Shown: positions 11,525 to 22,674 of the stretch, one piece after another
How the letters are laid out: every line of letters starts with the position of its first letter
How positions within the stretch are numbered: the first letter of the stretch is position 1
Source: Oxytricha trifallax
Taxonomy: Eukaryota > Ciliophora > Spirotrichea > Sporadotrichida > Oxytrichidae
DNA: 64,000 bases
Assembly (NCBI GenBank): GCA_000711775.1
Contig: ARYC01000187.1
Location: 124,001-188,000 of the forward strand
Direction of reading: 5' to 3'
The notes under the pieces: generated by a model
Told to the model about the DNA's origin: nothing
Database searches by the model: none
Seen by the model: the letters and a program-made list of their open reading frames with translations, nothing else
Position numbers and translations under genes: made by a program

Positions 11525-12354
11525 TGTTGGTCTGTGACAAGGCCCTTAATATCTTTTGCCTCCATATATTTAAATTTTAAATCTTTAATTAATTAAAGTA
11601 ATTTATTTTACTATTAAATAGTTAGTGCGTCATTGGTTTAAGTCCCTGAGTCATTGATTAAATTAATAGGTTTTTCTAGTTATGCACTTTGATTTAATTT
11701 TTATTATTGTTATGGGTTTGGGCGTCTTTGGGTTATTTCGAACTCGTCTGCCATTTCCACGTCTTAAGTTAGTGGTTGGGTAGATTTTTGGGACAATCTT
11801 TTGTTATCTATACTCTCTTCATTTGAGTCTATGTGGATTAGTTCTTTCTATTCTACCGGTTTGAATACATCGTATAACTTGAGGATTATTTGGTCAGTTG
11901 TCAGATAATTTGAAAGTCTGATCAGGTTTGTTTGGTTTGCAGTATGTAGTACTAATCTTGTGTGCCACTCTTTAATATTTAACCCGTGTTTATATTTGAG
12001 AAGTTTGTTAATGTCAAGGTTATGGCTGTGAAGACTGATTAGACCACTATGAATGAAATTCTTGATTAATCTCAAAACTTTATATCTGATCTGAAGTTTC
12101 TAGATCAAGTAGTTAATATAGGTCGAGGATGTCTCCTTTATCTCAAACCTTGAATCTAGTGTGCTCTAGTTTAAGCGCTAGTTGTCTTTTTAGTGCTAGG
12201 CTTTGTTTGATAATTTATTTGAAGAAGTTGATTAAGATAATACTATGACCTCTTGATGTTTTATTAAAACCTTTGAGAAGGCTTAATAAGCTCCTTAAAT
12301 CACTTTTTTCAAAGCGTTCAAGGGCATTTGTTTTATGAAACTTAGTCGTTCCAT
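11389..12354 (-). CDS. Retroposed element, upstream ORF, 321 aa from first ATG
   Basis: The frame is open from the 5' edge of the element and contains many TAA/TAG Gln codons, including a Gln-rich patch in the middle (RRPNPQQQQKLNQSAQLEK). From the first ATG it has 321 codons to TGA. Readable parts include NIKEWHTRLVLHTANQTNL and KPVEQKELIHIDSNEESI. There is no ATG at the 5' edge, which fits 5' truncation. A competing frame at about 12080-12340 also looks coding (INFFKQIIKQSLALKRQL), so a frameshift inside this stretch is possible. Function unknown. Confidence 0.5.
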
Positions 12355-12454
12355 TAGATCAGGATTCTTTTAAATTGCCTTGTTAAGGAAGTATATCAGT
12401 TTTGATTTATCGTAACGACACAGAGCAAGTTTATTTGCAATTTAATAATTTATT

Positions 12455-12465
12455 TATTATCCTCT
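12455..12465. repeat. Target-site duplication, right copy
   Basis: TATTATCCTCT, the partner of 10793-10803. It is followed by further TAA/ATT microsatellite sequence up to about 12505. Confidence 0.65.
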
Positions 12466-12466
12466 A

Positions 12467-12997
12467 ATAATAATAAAAGGATTATTATTATTATTATTAT
12501 TAAAAATTAAAAATACTATTTAACATATTTAGAAGGACTATAATATTAAAAGAAATTGAACTATCACTTCTGGAAGAAAATTTTTTCACAATTAAATTGC
12601 TCTCATACAAAAACCAAAAGATGACACTTTAAAAGAAATTAATTGAACCAAAGAATTAAGTGCTCTTCCATATCCTTCGCTAGTCCCAATAATCCTATAT
12701 TAATAAACTTCAATTTATTATAGAATAAGACATTCTTGGGAAATTCTTCCACTCTAAGTCTTAAGTGAAAACACCAATGCATAGAGACCATACATTTAAA
12801 TATTTTAAACATATCAAACAACAAACAGAAGAAAGATAAGAGACAAAGTACCAACAAAAAAATAGGAAATATACTTATACTTTAACAGAAGAAAAATTAT
12901 TCATTATAATATTATATGGCATTTTATCCAATAGAATATAAATAGTAGAAGTTTCAAAGACCCTCACCCGGTTAATCATTATGATTATTTTTTAATA
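12467..12997. other. AT-rich spacer with TAA/ATT microsatellite
   Basis: An inverted microsatellite (TAA runs then ATT runs, 12465-12505) is followed by AT-rich DNA with no convincing gene. The minus-strand frame at 12639-12857 has no coding-like composition. Confidence 0.4.
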
Positions 12998-13413
12998 TTG
13001 TAGGAATACATTCGATTTGGGAAAATGAATTAAATTTTAAATTAATTAATTATAAATTACCTTCAGTTAAGTTTTTGAAAAATGTCTCCAAACCCTAACA
13101 ATATTATACTTTCTGGATAGCGCATTAAAATTAAGACGGTGGTTGTTATTGCTATAATGATTTTATCTCTTCTCCCAAGCGAGAAAAACACTTTTTATTA
13201 TTTTTTTGAGTTAGCTCAAAATCAAAATATCTTGCTTCCTGATATGATTCAAGAATAATGCCAATAGTAAAGTCCAGCTAAAATTGCGGGATCTACCGTA
13301 GAATCGATTTAGATTTGAATTTTTAGTCACTTTGGATTTTATAACTGCCATGATTTTAATATTTAATTAATTTAATTTTAATTTATTTTCCCAAATCAAA
13401 TGTATTCCTACAA
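12998..13413. mobile_element. Palindromic MITE, copy 1 (most diverged)
   Basis: 416 bp with TTGTAGGAATACATT at the left end and its reverse complement at the right, flanked by TA on both sides. Family members are almost perfect palindromes. In this copy the inner halves have drifted and only the ends and the segment TGCCAATAGTAAAGTCCAGC still match the others, so it is probably the oldest insertion. No coding capacity. The TA duplication and short inverted ends fit a Tc1/mariner-mobilised MITE. Confidence 0.75.
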
Positions 13414-13973
13414 TAATTAAATAATTTAATAAACTTAATTAATTTATTTATTTATTTCTTTATATGTTGTTAAAATAATAAGTTATATTATTTTATAAAT
13501 TTAACGTACATTTGTGAGAATTCAAATCAGATTTCTAATTGTTATGATAAATTTTAATAAAAATTGCAGAATTTAAATAAATTAGAAGAGAAATTTCAAC
13601 GATAATTTATTATATTAAATAATATCTGAGTGGTTTTGACAATCAATGCATTAATACTAGTATATATCTCAGTATTTTTATCTTTTGTAATCATGCTTCT
13701 TAATTTAAAGTTTTTACTATTTTAATTAATTCATAGAAGCTACTTACACTATAATGACCATCATACGCTTTATAATTTTCTAAATGATCAGTGATAATTT
13801 CATTCTAATAATCAAAACCCCAAAACCCCTTCAGCAGTTTGATTGAGTTTTTGATTGATTAAAGGTAGCAATTAACGCATGCTTTATAAATGTTTTATAA
13901 GGGCTTATGTAGGGGATTAGGGTTTAAATATTAGTAATTTAAGCGAGTATTTGAAGCGAGTTTTTTAAATATT

Positions 13974-15380
13974 TCACACAAACATAAGCTTAGTATCATG
14001 TGGGAGTTATCTGAATTTATCCTTTTAAGATGTTGTTTGATTGTATCATGCTTCCACTAATCTTGTATTTATATAAATATTGTTTGATTCTTTGCTCAGA
14101 TTCGCTCTAACCTTTGCAGCTAAAGTAATCGTTTCTTGGCATTTCGCTCTCTATGATTACTGCTGCTAGTGCCAACGTATCCCATGCAGTTTATCCGTCT
14201 CTAAAATCTTATCTCTCTTGTTAAATATCCTAGAGTTTCTAATACATTGCCTAAAGCAGAGGCTTGCACTCTTTGAGCTCTGTTGAAATCAATAATATAT
14301 ACTATCAGAGGTTATAAATCAAGCATGATATTTTCAGGCTTTAAGTCTTCTGTGTACATACCCGAGCTTGTGAAGCTCTTTTATTCCATCTACAATCTGT
14401 TGCACTATATAGCCAATTTGTCTTTGGCATCTGTTGTCAGAAAAGAATTATCTGTACGTCATTCAAGGAGTGGAAGCTTAAAAACTGCATTCTCTCTTCA
14501 AAGCAAGATGGCATCTAGCTATATTATATGCCTACAATCTCTAAACCTTGCCAATTAAAGATCGTAATACTTATTCATAAATTCCATCTATAACTTGTCA
14601 TCAGCAAGGAAGTAATTGAATGGATACATTTTGAAGGTATAATAGTCATTCGTGATGACTCTCTTCTCTATTTATCCTCAAGAGTGAGGTAGCTTTCAAG
14701 ACAATAATCGATGTCAATAATTTTTAAGATTGGTAGTTTTATTGCCTCGATTTTTACCATAATTTTATTTATTTGTGAGACTGGAAAGTAATTAACTGCT
14801 TTCTTCATTTTGATTTTTTTTAACTTCTATACCTCAACCCTAAGAGATTCTACTAGGTTTCTTGATCTTCTTTATCTATAGGAATCTTTTACTTGTCTCT
14901 TAATGAATGAAAATAAAGATTTTAATTGTGCTTTTTCTATAGATGCACTTTAAGGTCTCTTGAATGAGAATAAAAGCTTCTCATAAAAGTAACTGATATT
15001 TCCCATCCTACTTTTAATGCTAGAAATGTAGCCTATGTATATTGTTGTGTTTATCTCTCAAGTGCTTCATGTTAGTTGGCTTATAAAAAAAATTTAAGTT
15101 CAGTCATATCATATAAACTCCATACTCCACGTTGGCTAGTAAAATCTAAAGATTATTTGCGGATTATTTTTCTCCTCACACTGCTAACTCTTTTTATTTA
15201 GCAATTTCTTCTGGCTTTAAATTGTTATCTCAAAGTTAGGCTAGTGAAAGTTTTCATAAGCAGACTTCCACTGTGTACGAGCGTCTCTAGTCTCTGCACT
15301 TTTTTGTTAATTGAATGTTTATTATTTTTTCCTTAATCCAAGTAGTGTCACTATTTATAAGAAGTTAGCACAAATTTTAA
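13974..15380 (-). pseudogene. TBE zinc-finger/kinase pseudogene
   Basis: The minus strand aligns over its whole length with the intact-looking homologues at 31839-33030 and 58179-59612. It covers the amino-terminal region, both C2H2 fingers and the kinase-like domain with the HRDLK and DFN regions. The expected ATG region has lost its start and several frameshifts are present (for instance in the fingers and around the finger-kinase linker). The stop corresponding to the family stop is at 13974-13976. Confidence 0.75.
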
Positions 15381-15554
15381 ATGATGATAGAATTTAAAAT
15401 AATAATGATAAATATAATCAAAAATACCATAATTATAGAGTTAAAGACACTTTGATATATTCTTAGCTGAGAAGTGAGAAAAATATAGAATCATAAAAGA
15501 CTGTTAATTCATATATTTTATGAGTATTTTTGACATTTTAGTAAATAAATATGC

Positions 15555-15720
15555 TCCTAAGAAAATTTTGTTTTTCTAGGAGGTCCTCCAAATTAAGTTC
15601 GAATCTAATTTGGAGGTATTTTATTAAGCATTTTTAATTTAATATCTTCCTAGTTAAGTTTAAACCTTAAAATTTAACTCCTAATAAGGATCGAATTCAT
15701 TTGGAGGTCCTCCTAAAATA
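15555..15720. promoter_or_regulatory. TBE divergent promoter region with AGGAGGTCCTCC palindromes
   Basis: It lies between the start of the kinase gene (leftward) and of the 22 kDa gene (rightward), so it must drive both. The perfect palindrome AGGAGGTCCTCC occurs at both edges (about 15578-15589 and 15701-15713), each followed by AAATT-type sequence and a TTCGAA-like motif in inverted orientation. A worn version sits at the same place in the TBE at 58018-62140. A binding site for a transposon- or host-encoded factor is a reasonable guess, not shown. Confidence 0.4.
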
Positions 15721-15765
15721 ATTAAACATTATTAATAGCAATTTAAAGAAGAAAGTTTGATAAAA

Positions 15766-16685
15766 ATGGAAATCAATCTCTTAAACTTGGAGCAAGTTTT
15801 TCAATGCTTATCCGCATATTTTTTCAGGCTGACCTCTAGTAGGCTTTCCCTATTTAGTTTAAGATTTATAAACTTAGAATGGATATCCATAATATTAAAT
15901 TGCATTAAAATTACTAGAAAGATGGAGTCTATGAAGGATGAAATGTAGCGAGTTCAATCTTTAATAAGGAAATTTCGAAATAAGAGGGCATATTCTATAG
16001 TCACTTAATTTAACAATGTTATTATTTACCTTCAACTAACTTATTTAACATAGTTTTATTTTCATACATACTCACGATGGAACCAAAATTTTATTCTTAA
16101 AAGCCTTGCTTAATGAAAAATCTAATGAAATCAAGATAATTGAGATTCATAACAACCCTGAAATCTAAATGACAACCCTATGATGCGATGAGTGATCCAG
16201 ATATTGCTCTTTCCCTTATTTCTAAGCTCCAATTCTCTAACAAGTTGACAGAGAGAAACTTCTTCTTTGACGTTCTTGGAACCTCTGAAACCTGAGTACT
16301 TAAATGAATTTACTTAAGAAGCTCCCAAGAAACGCTACTGTATCTCTCCAGAAGAAAAAGAGAAGCAAGGAATAAAAATTATCGAGACTTGTCTCTAGGA
16401 GTTGTAGAATTCATTCATTCATCTCAATTAAGCTTAGACTTCTAACTTTAGAGAAAAAATCTGGTACTGCTATATTTTATGAAGAGCGCAGCAAATTAAA
16501 AACAGAGAGAACATCTAGAGCAAAACAATAATTAATAAAAAGACTCTTTAATAATATTCAAAAGCCAGATTAAATGATCATTTATTCAGGAGCTGTCTCT
16601 AAGAGGAAAAATATTGGACCTAACAAGCCGTAAGAAGAATAAAAAAAAGAAGCTCAATAAATTTAATTAGTCATTTTATATGTGA
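15766..16685 (+). pseudogene. TBE '22 kDa' gene, decayed
   Basis: Homologous along its length to the 22 kDa genes at 33475-34430 and 60010-60966. It starts with a frame giving MEINLLNLEQVFQCLS and TSSRLSLFSLRFINLEW, continues in register over TAG (Gln) codons, and is broken in the middle third. The end is close to the transposase stop, as in other copies (6 bp apart). The protein's role in TBE transposition is not known. Confidence 0.65.
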
Positions 16686-16691
16686 ACTTAT

Positions 16692-17028
16692 TCATTCGTT
16701 TTAATATAATAATTACTTATTAACACAAAATCTCCCTTTTATCGCACACACTTTAGCTTTCTCATTGCTAGCTCTCTTAACTACGCTTTTTATAAAATCT
16801 ACAGTATCAATTTTTAAATCTTACATTAAATAGTAGAGCAGAAGTTTCTTGGTGTCCACTTTCAATAGCCTTCAATACAAATTGATACCATTAAATTGAG
16901 GGCTTTAAGTAACTATAAAGACAGGTAATGTTTAATCTTTCATATTCCTTCCTTGAAACATTATTTTTTTAGAGTAACAAGTTATCAACAAACAATATAA
17001 TCTCTTAGTTTAAGTACCTATCTCTCTT
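16692..17028 (-). pseudogene. TBE transposase, carboxy-terminal fragment
   Basis: Minus-strand remnant matching the end of the DD34E transposase (the region after the second catalytic Asp). It is truncated by loss of the right half of the element. It begins with the family stop TGA at 16692-16694. Confidence 0.65.
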
Positions 17029-18712
17029 TTATTACTAAAACTTTAGTTATTGTTGCAAATAAGAATTGATACTCATATATAGCTTAATTGAATTTTTACT
17101 TTTACAACCATAGAGAATAAGAAAATTTTTGAAACAGAACAATTTATCTTCTCTAATACTTTTACAAATTTCACATTCTCAAGTTTTATGAAAAGTAAAT
17201 AGGGTAGCTCAAAATTTACTTAAAATTTGTTTTTTGATTTATACCTTTTTAGAGATCTAACTTAAAATAAATATCAATAATCCGAACATCAATGCCTATA
17301 AGAGCTATTATTAATAGAATATTAAAGTTTATATCTTAATATAAAGATCAAGCAGACAAATAATTCTATAAAATTTCAATGAATAAAATATTTTATAAAT
17401 TTAATAAATAGCTCATAAACATCATCAGCATTAATTATCATTATATTCTTAAAAAAATGCAGGACCATTTATTCTAATAAAATGATATAGCAATTCATTT
17501 ACTCTTAAAATAGTCATGAATTATAACTTAATTTCTTTTTTAAAAAAATATAAAATTCTAAAAAAATAATGACAATTATAAAAGAATCTTAGTGGAAGGA
17601 AAATCATTCTATTTTTTTCAATTTCTTATTTTAAATTATAATGCATAATGTATATATATAATTTAATAAGGAATTAAATGAGTTTGAATATCTTGATATA
17701 TCAATTAAAATGATTCAATATTTATCAAACATAATTAGCGAAATGAATAATTTATGAACTTTTATTGTTCTCAAAAAGAGCATTTTTTCATAATTAATTA
17801 TATATTAACTAGAAAAGCCAAATGAATAAAAGGTCTAGGAGATATACTGATACCGTAAAGTTAAGATAAAGGCTTTTGCTGACTTAATAAATAAATGGAT
17901 TAATCTAACAAATCTGAATTGAATTATAAATTTTTAAATTAATGTATATTTGGATATTGTTCAAATAATTATAAAAGATAAAAATTATAATTGTAAATTC
18001 ATGAAAAGAAAGAGAAGAGAAGGATAAATACAATTTATTAGATTTTTTAAATAATATTGATGAAGTTTAAAAGAGTAAATAATAAAGGAACTTGTAAATA
18101 ATGAGTACAAAAGAAAAGCAATATAATTAATTATTGTAATTAAAAGGGAAATAAGTATATATATATATTGGATTTTAGCAAAATTAATGTTTAGTATGAT
18201 AAAAATTATAGAGAAACAATTTTTATATATTTTTAAATTATTACCCTTGAATATAGCTTTTTTAATCAATGGTAACTAAGCTTAAATGACAGATACTTTC
18301 TTGGTAAATAATTTCATTATTGTATTCAAAATTTAATAATACTCATTTTTTAGGTTTGGTTAACTTGTTTTACCGATTAAATCGATAAATAATAATAGGC
18401 AAAACAATAAATAGAAAAGAAATAGGCTTTATAAGTCGATGTATTCTGTATAATGATTTGAAAAAAGATCATTTGGTTTATAAAGAGAAACATTATAATC
18501 CTTTAACTCGTCAATTCTACTTATGTTTGCGAATGCGAAATCTAGAGAGCATGATTAATTTTATGAGATTATTGAATAACTTGGCATGCATTTAGAGGTG
18601 GTCTTTTTAATAGATTTAAAAATTGAGATCTAAATAAGGCTAGAAAAATAAAGAACTCTTAATGGCAAGTAAGAGCTCAATAATAAATAGAGAGAAAATT
18701 TTATTAGAATAT
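17029..18712. other. AT-rich spacer
   Basis: No element ends and no convincing coding sequence. The minus-strand frame at 17985-18269 is almost all Ile/Leu/Phe/Tyr/Lys, as expected from very AT-rich DNA. Confidence 0.4.
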
Positions 18713-18723
18713 ATTTAATTTCT
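18713..18723. repeat. Target-site duplication of GC-rich retroposon 1, left
   Basis: ATTTAATTTCT; the identical partner is at 19385-19395. Confidence 0.65.
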
Positions 18724-19384
18724 GGTTTCGACCTACTGGTAAGTCGGTAACTAACCCGACCAATTCCGGTACCCCGGAGGGTTCGAAACCGTAGTAGCAC
18801 CTGGTTTTTCAGGGTAAGTCATGGATATGAGGAGTTACTCAGAATACGTCAGGCAAGGTATAGGGGGATCACTCCAATAAAAAAATCGACCGAACTGAAC
18901 TTAAGTCGTGTTAAAACTAAAGTTCCCACCACGTGCCTATCACAAGGGAGTGACTGTCCTCTCAAGGGGCCATAGTGCTACGACTAGGGGGATGCCTTGA
19001 ACCCATAATGAGTCTACTGTGCTTGGAAAGAGGGACCGGACCCTACATCCCAGAAAGAAAAACTAAGCATGGGTAAAAAATGCCGTGGATTTTCCCTGTG
19101 AAGCTAACCAGCCTGGGTTTTTAGAAACAGAGAACTAAAAAGAGAAGGACAAAAGAACAATCAGCCGGAAAGGACACAAACATCCCCGGAGGGGGCAATT
19201 GGAAGTTGCATAAGACCGAGATAACCTGGGGTTTGGGCCAACGTAGAAATGCCCTTACTACAAAGCACATGGGAATTCAGAAAGTCGTGTTAGTCCGAGA
19301 GTACTTTGAAAGGTTTGATGTTAATCCATATAAACGGTTGATAACCTCCCGTAAATTAATTCAATGGCTAAAAACTAACTAACC
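18724..19384 (+). mobile_element. GC-rich retroposon (SINE-like), copy 1
   Basis: 661 bp, much richer in G+C than its surroundings, flanked by the 11 bp direct repeat ATTTAATTTCT (18713-18723 and 19385-19395), which marks it as an insertion. Its first 190 bp match the copy at 26976. They hold a box-B-like GGTTCGAAACC, a box-A-like TGGTAAGTCGG and a three-way-junction fold: GGTTTCGA with TCGAAACC, GTCGG with CCGAC, and a CCGG hairpin. No long frame. The pattern suggests a pol III-type SINE with a conserved head and variable body, or a structured 5' leader of a LINE. Confidence 0.65.
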
Positions 19385-19395
19385 ATTTAATTTCT
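19385..19395. repeat. Target-site duplication of GC-rich retroposon 1, right
   Basis: ATTTAATTTCT; the identical partner is at 18713-18723. Confidence 0.65.
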
Positions 19396-20493
19396 AAAAA
19401 AAAGTTATCAATTCTTTATTATCATATAGATCTTTTATTGCTCTAAAAATTTTTAATTAAAACATAATTAAATGCTTGAGAAGATTTCATATTTAGATAG
19501 AAACCTGTGTAAACAGCATATTATAGTTCCCTTAAAGATGGTAATTCATTTCTGAAACAAAAATATTATTATTCGTTCTTTTTATAAACTATTTACTCAT
19601 ACTAATATGAATAATACTAACCTGTTCATTGAAATCTATTTTAATTTTTCTTCAATAAATTAAATTATAATTTGGATGAAATTAATATTTAATATTTTAA
19701 AAGAACTATTCCTTATCATTTATTATCTTTATTATATATGAGTTCTCTAACAAGCTGATATTTAGAATATTATGCTAAAAATTAAGCTTTATTTGAAATT
19801 AATTAACTCTTAAAATATACAAATTTAAATGTTATATAAAGCCATTATTCTCCATTATAGGATTTTTGAAAAGCAGATAGCAAGAAAGAAGTCCTTAAAG
19901 ACAGAAAGAGATATAAGGAGACATAATAATTAAAAGAAATAAGAAATCATTAAAGATTTGATATAAATTGCAAAGACTGACTGATATTGATATTGATTGT
20001 TTCTGCTAAATGAAGTATTATTAATATGAAATTAAATTTAATCTATTGCTTATTTGATTAATAGTCCATATTCATTAATTTTGAATTTAATTATATTTCA
20101 AATTAATAAGTAAATGTACTTTATTCTTTGAAATTGATTATTTATTGATATATAAAAAGAAAAGGCTGATAGAAATGATCTAACTACTTAATCATGCTTT
20201 TATTCTTTATGATTAAGATGCCTAGAAATTAATATATTATTTAGATTCTCTGTTTCATTTGTTTTACTTAAATTTTCAAAAATATTATTTGCATAAGATT
20301 CTTGAATTAATAATCTTTGTAAGAATCTGATTTTTATTTTCTTATAAACAGCATATTCAATTCTATGAAGATCCAAGATACTAGCGCTCTTGCACTTTAT
20401 ATATTCAATACTATATATTAATTTTATATTAGGTATTTGTATTAAATTTAAGAAAAATAAATCGTGACTTTAATCATTGACAAGAAATTATTT
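19396..20493. other. AT-rich spacer
   Basis: Nothing recognisable: no terminal repeats, no frame with protein-like composition. Confidence 0.4.
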
Positions 20494-21073
20494 AGGTGGT
20501 ACCTCTCTCACGCCCCACAAATTATATTAAAATAATATTTTTAAATTGTTGAACTAATCAAATTTGTGTCAAAAATCACGAAAATAATATCGATAATATT
20601 TATTTCTTACTCTAGGGATAAACCTCTAAAATAACATTTAAATATCTCGCATTTTTATATTATTTTTTTCACATAAAATAGGTGATTTGTATAATCAATT
20701 ACTTTTATAGAAATTTAATATGTCACGTAAATAATTTATAGAAATTATATTCAATATTTATTAGATTAAAATCTATTATAAATTGAATGGTAAATTTTAA
20801 CCTAATAGATATTGAATATAATTTCTACAAATTATTTGCGTGATATATAAAATTAAAAAAAGTAATTGATTATACAAATCGCCTATTTTATGTGAAAAAA
20901 ATAATATAAAAATGTGAGATATTTAAATATTATTTTTGATTTTTTATCTTTAGAGTAAGAAATAAATACTATCGATATTATTTTCGTGATTTTTGACACA
21001 AATTTGATTAGTTTAACAATTTAAAAATATTATTTTAATATAATTTTGTGGGGGCGTGAGAAAGATACCGCCT
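20494..21073. mobile_element. 580 bp foldback element
   Basis: Two arms of about 270 bp are reverse complements of each other with few mismatches, running from AGGTGGTACC at the left to GGTATC-type sequence at the right. The outer arms contain CTCACGCCCC and its complement, the only GC-rich part. Flanks share ATTATTT, a possible target duplication. No coding capacity. Unrelated in sequence to the 416 bp MITE family. Confidence 0.7.
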
Positions 21074-21351
21074 TATTATTTAAAAGTAGATAATTGAAAT
21101 CTTACTAATTACTATCTCTCTCCTTCGATTAAGAATAAATTTGGATCAATTTAGTTTAGCAAAACTATAGGCAGTTTTAAATTAAAATTAGATTTATATT
21201 TGTGATATTATAAATTCCAAAATATACTGTAGATAAATTGAAAATTATAAAGATGTTATATTTATGATTAGTAAAAAGAAAAATAGAAGATAATAAGATT
21301 TAAATTAATATTAATTAGAATACTTTTAGAATAAAATGGAAATGAAATATC
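21074..21351. other. AT-rich spacer between foldback element and small gene
   Basis: Holds no recognisable feature except the downstream flank of the two-exon gene that follows on the minus strand. Confidence 0.35.
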
Positions 21352-21564
21352 TCAAACAGCTTTATCATCTTTCCATTCACCTTCACAAATGTCTCCGTCA
21401 GCTGCATGAATTATTTTTAATGTCCTCTTGAGCTTTGTCTGCGAAGTCTCCTTCCAAGTCTACAGCTACTCTAAGAAGTTAGGATCTCTAAAAAATAAAA
21501 AGTTTAGATATGTATTTGTAACTTGAATTTTATGTGAATGTAACTGCTCCACCATCGTCTCCAT
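21352..21564 (-). CDS. Two-exon gene, 51-aa hydrophilic protein, unknown family
   Basis: Exon 1 is 21545-21564, a 57 bp GT-AG intron follows (21488-21544), and exon 2 is 21352-21487. Splicing gives exactly 52 codons from ATG to TGA with two TAG codons read as Gln. The product is acidic and polar: METMVEQDPNFLEQLQTWKE at the start and HAADGDICEGEWKDDKAV at the end. Start, intron phase, code and stop all agree, and two diverged copies at 55.4 and 57.5 kb keep both exon cores and the intron position with introns of 55-57 bp. It may also be the 3' end of a larger gene, since the frame is open upstream of the ATG. Confidence 0.6.
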
Positions 21565-21928
21565 TAAAAGAATTCTAATTAATTTTAATTTAAATTTATT
21601 ATCTTCTATTTTTCTTTTAATTTATCATGATTATTTTGTTATAGTAATAAAATCGTCACAATCGGTAATTGGTTGGTTCAGGCTAAAGTACCTAAAGTAT
21701 TTATTAAAGCTATGTTTAAGAAAAGAAAAGAAATTAATACCAAGATTGTTGTTTTCAGTTCCAGATCTATATACTTTCTTTGACGGTCTTTAATTGAAAG
21801 TCAAGTGAATAAATTAAGTGGAGAGATGTAATTCACAAATCTATTTATCCTTGTAATTCTTGCAATAAAAATAAAAGATATCTTAGAATATGGATATAAG
21901 TGAAGTCATGATGTCACATTGTCACATT
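21565..21928. other. AT-rich spacer
   Basis: Nothing supported between the two-exon gene and the TBE terminal repeat at 21929. Confidence 0.35.
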
Positions 21929-22674
21929 CAAAACCCCAAAACTACTGAAGTTATTTGATTGAGTTTTTGATTTATGAAAGTAGAATATTAACGAATGCTT
22001 TATTAGGGTTTATGTAGAGGTTTAGGATTTAAATATTAGTAATTTAAGTGAGTATATGCGAGGTTTGGGGTAAGTTTATGACAGTGAGTATATAGATTTA
22101 TTGTTTAAGTTGCGTTATGGATGCGATGATTATAGTGATCAACTCAGACCTATTCTAAATTATACATCTATTGCAAGACTGCTCCATAAATCTCCTGCTA
22201 CAGTTAGGTCTCACTGTCTATTAGTATTTAATTTAAAGAGATAGCAACTTAATTCTAAGCCTAAAAGACCTTTAAAATTCTTATAGCATCATATCGATTA
22301 TCTTATTAATGATAAGACTCTTAAAACTGGACTCATTTCTCTCTGGCCTAGAGGGCTGTAATGTTTCATCGCCAATTTCCTGAGCTACACATTTCTGCAT
22401 AATCCATAGCTAATATCTATAAAAAAGAATGGTATATCATACAAGACAGTCAATAGCATAAAGAGAGTGATTGACTTTAATGTTCCATTTTATAAGGATA
22501 ATTTAAATTATAAAAATTCGATTAAATGCAGAGGGCTTAAGAGCATAATATAAAGTTCATACACGCTGATGAGGCAGTATTCACGTTTAATACCTTCATT
22601 TCGAGGTCTTGGTATAAGAGGAACAGCAATATTGAGGTTTATGATTAAAAGATTAAGGTATAAACTCATGCAAT
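21929..22674 (+). mobile_element. TBE transposon fragment, transposase end (copy 3)
   Basis: Begins at CAAAACCCCAAAAC after an ATT target triplet and runs 746 bp into the transposase gene, where it is cut by the terminal repeat of another TBE (22675). The second half of the transposase does not reappear downstream, so the rest was lost or rearranged. Confidence 0.85.
22056..22674 (+). pseudogene. TBE transposase, amino-terminal part
   Basis: From ATG 22056 the frame matches the homologue at 34437-35484 closely. It has the helix-turn-helix SIARLLHKSPATVRSH at about residues 38-53 and extends past the first catalytic Asp (HADEAVF). A frameshift occurs after about residue 90 (KTLKTG against KTLKYW). 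It is truncated by the insertion at 22675, so the second Asp and the Glu are missing. Confidence 0.75.

Larger units (their letters stand above)
10804..12454 (-). mobile_element. Retroposed 1.65 kb element with 11 bp target duplication
   Basis: The direct repeat TATTATCCTCT lies at 10793-10803 and again at 12455-12465, bracketing 1,651 bp. On the minus strand the element ends in a TAA/TTA microsatellite (10822-10845), as in non-LTR retrotransposons copied by target-primed reverse transcription. It encodes two long overlapping frames on the minus strand and is clearly less AT-rich than its surroundings. No reverse transcriptase or endonuclease motif is visible, so it may be a 5'-truncated LINE lacking its enzyme part or a passenger moved by a LINE. 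Confidence 0.6.
13813..17028. mobile_element. TBE transposon, right end missing (copy 2)
   Basis: Starts with CAAAACCCCAAAACCCC preceded by AAT, the ANT-type target expected for TBEs. It then carries, in standard order, the kinase gene (minus), the divergent promoter region, the 22 kDa gene (plus) and the first 340 bp of the transposase gene (minus, carboxy-terminal part). Homology stops near 17028, so about 800 bp with the right terminal repeat is lost. The copy is moderately decayed. Confidence 0.85.

Noticed and set aside
11848-12075. Minus-strand 75-codon ORF as a separate gene
   Set aside because: It is only part of the longer ciliate-code frame 11389-12354 of the retroposed element; its apparent stop is a TAG Gln codon.
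14283-14558. Plus-strand 91-codon ORF
   Set aside because: Shadow of the minus-strand TBE kinase pseudogene.
18724-19384. Hammerhead, HDV-like ribozyme, group I or group II intron identity for the GC-rich repeat
   Set aside because: The three-way junction lacks the hammerhead CUGANGA core in copy 1, no HDV double pseudoknot could be drawn, and group I and II core motifs were not found.
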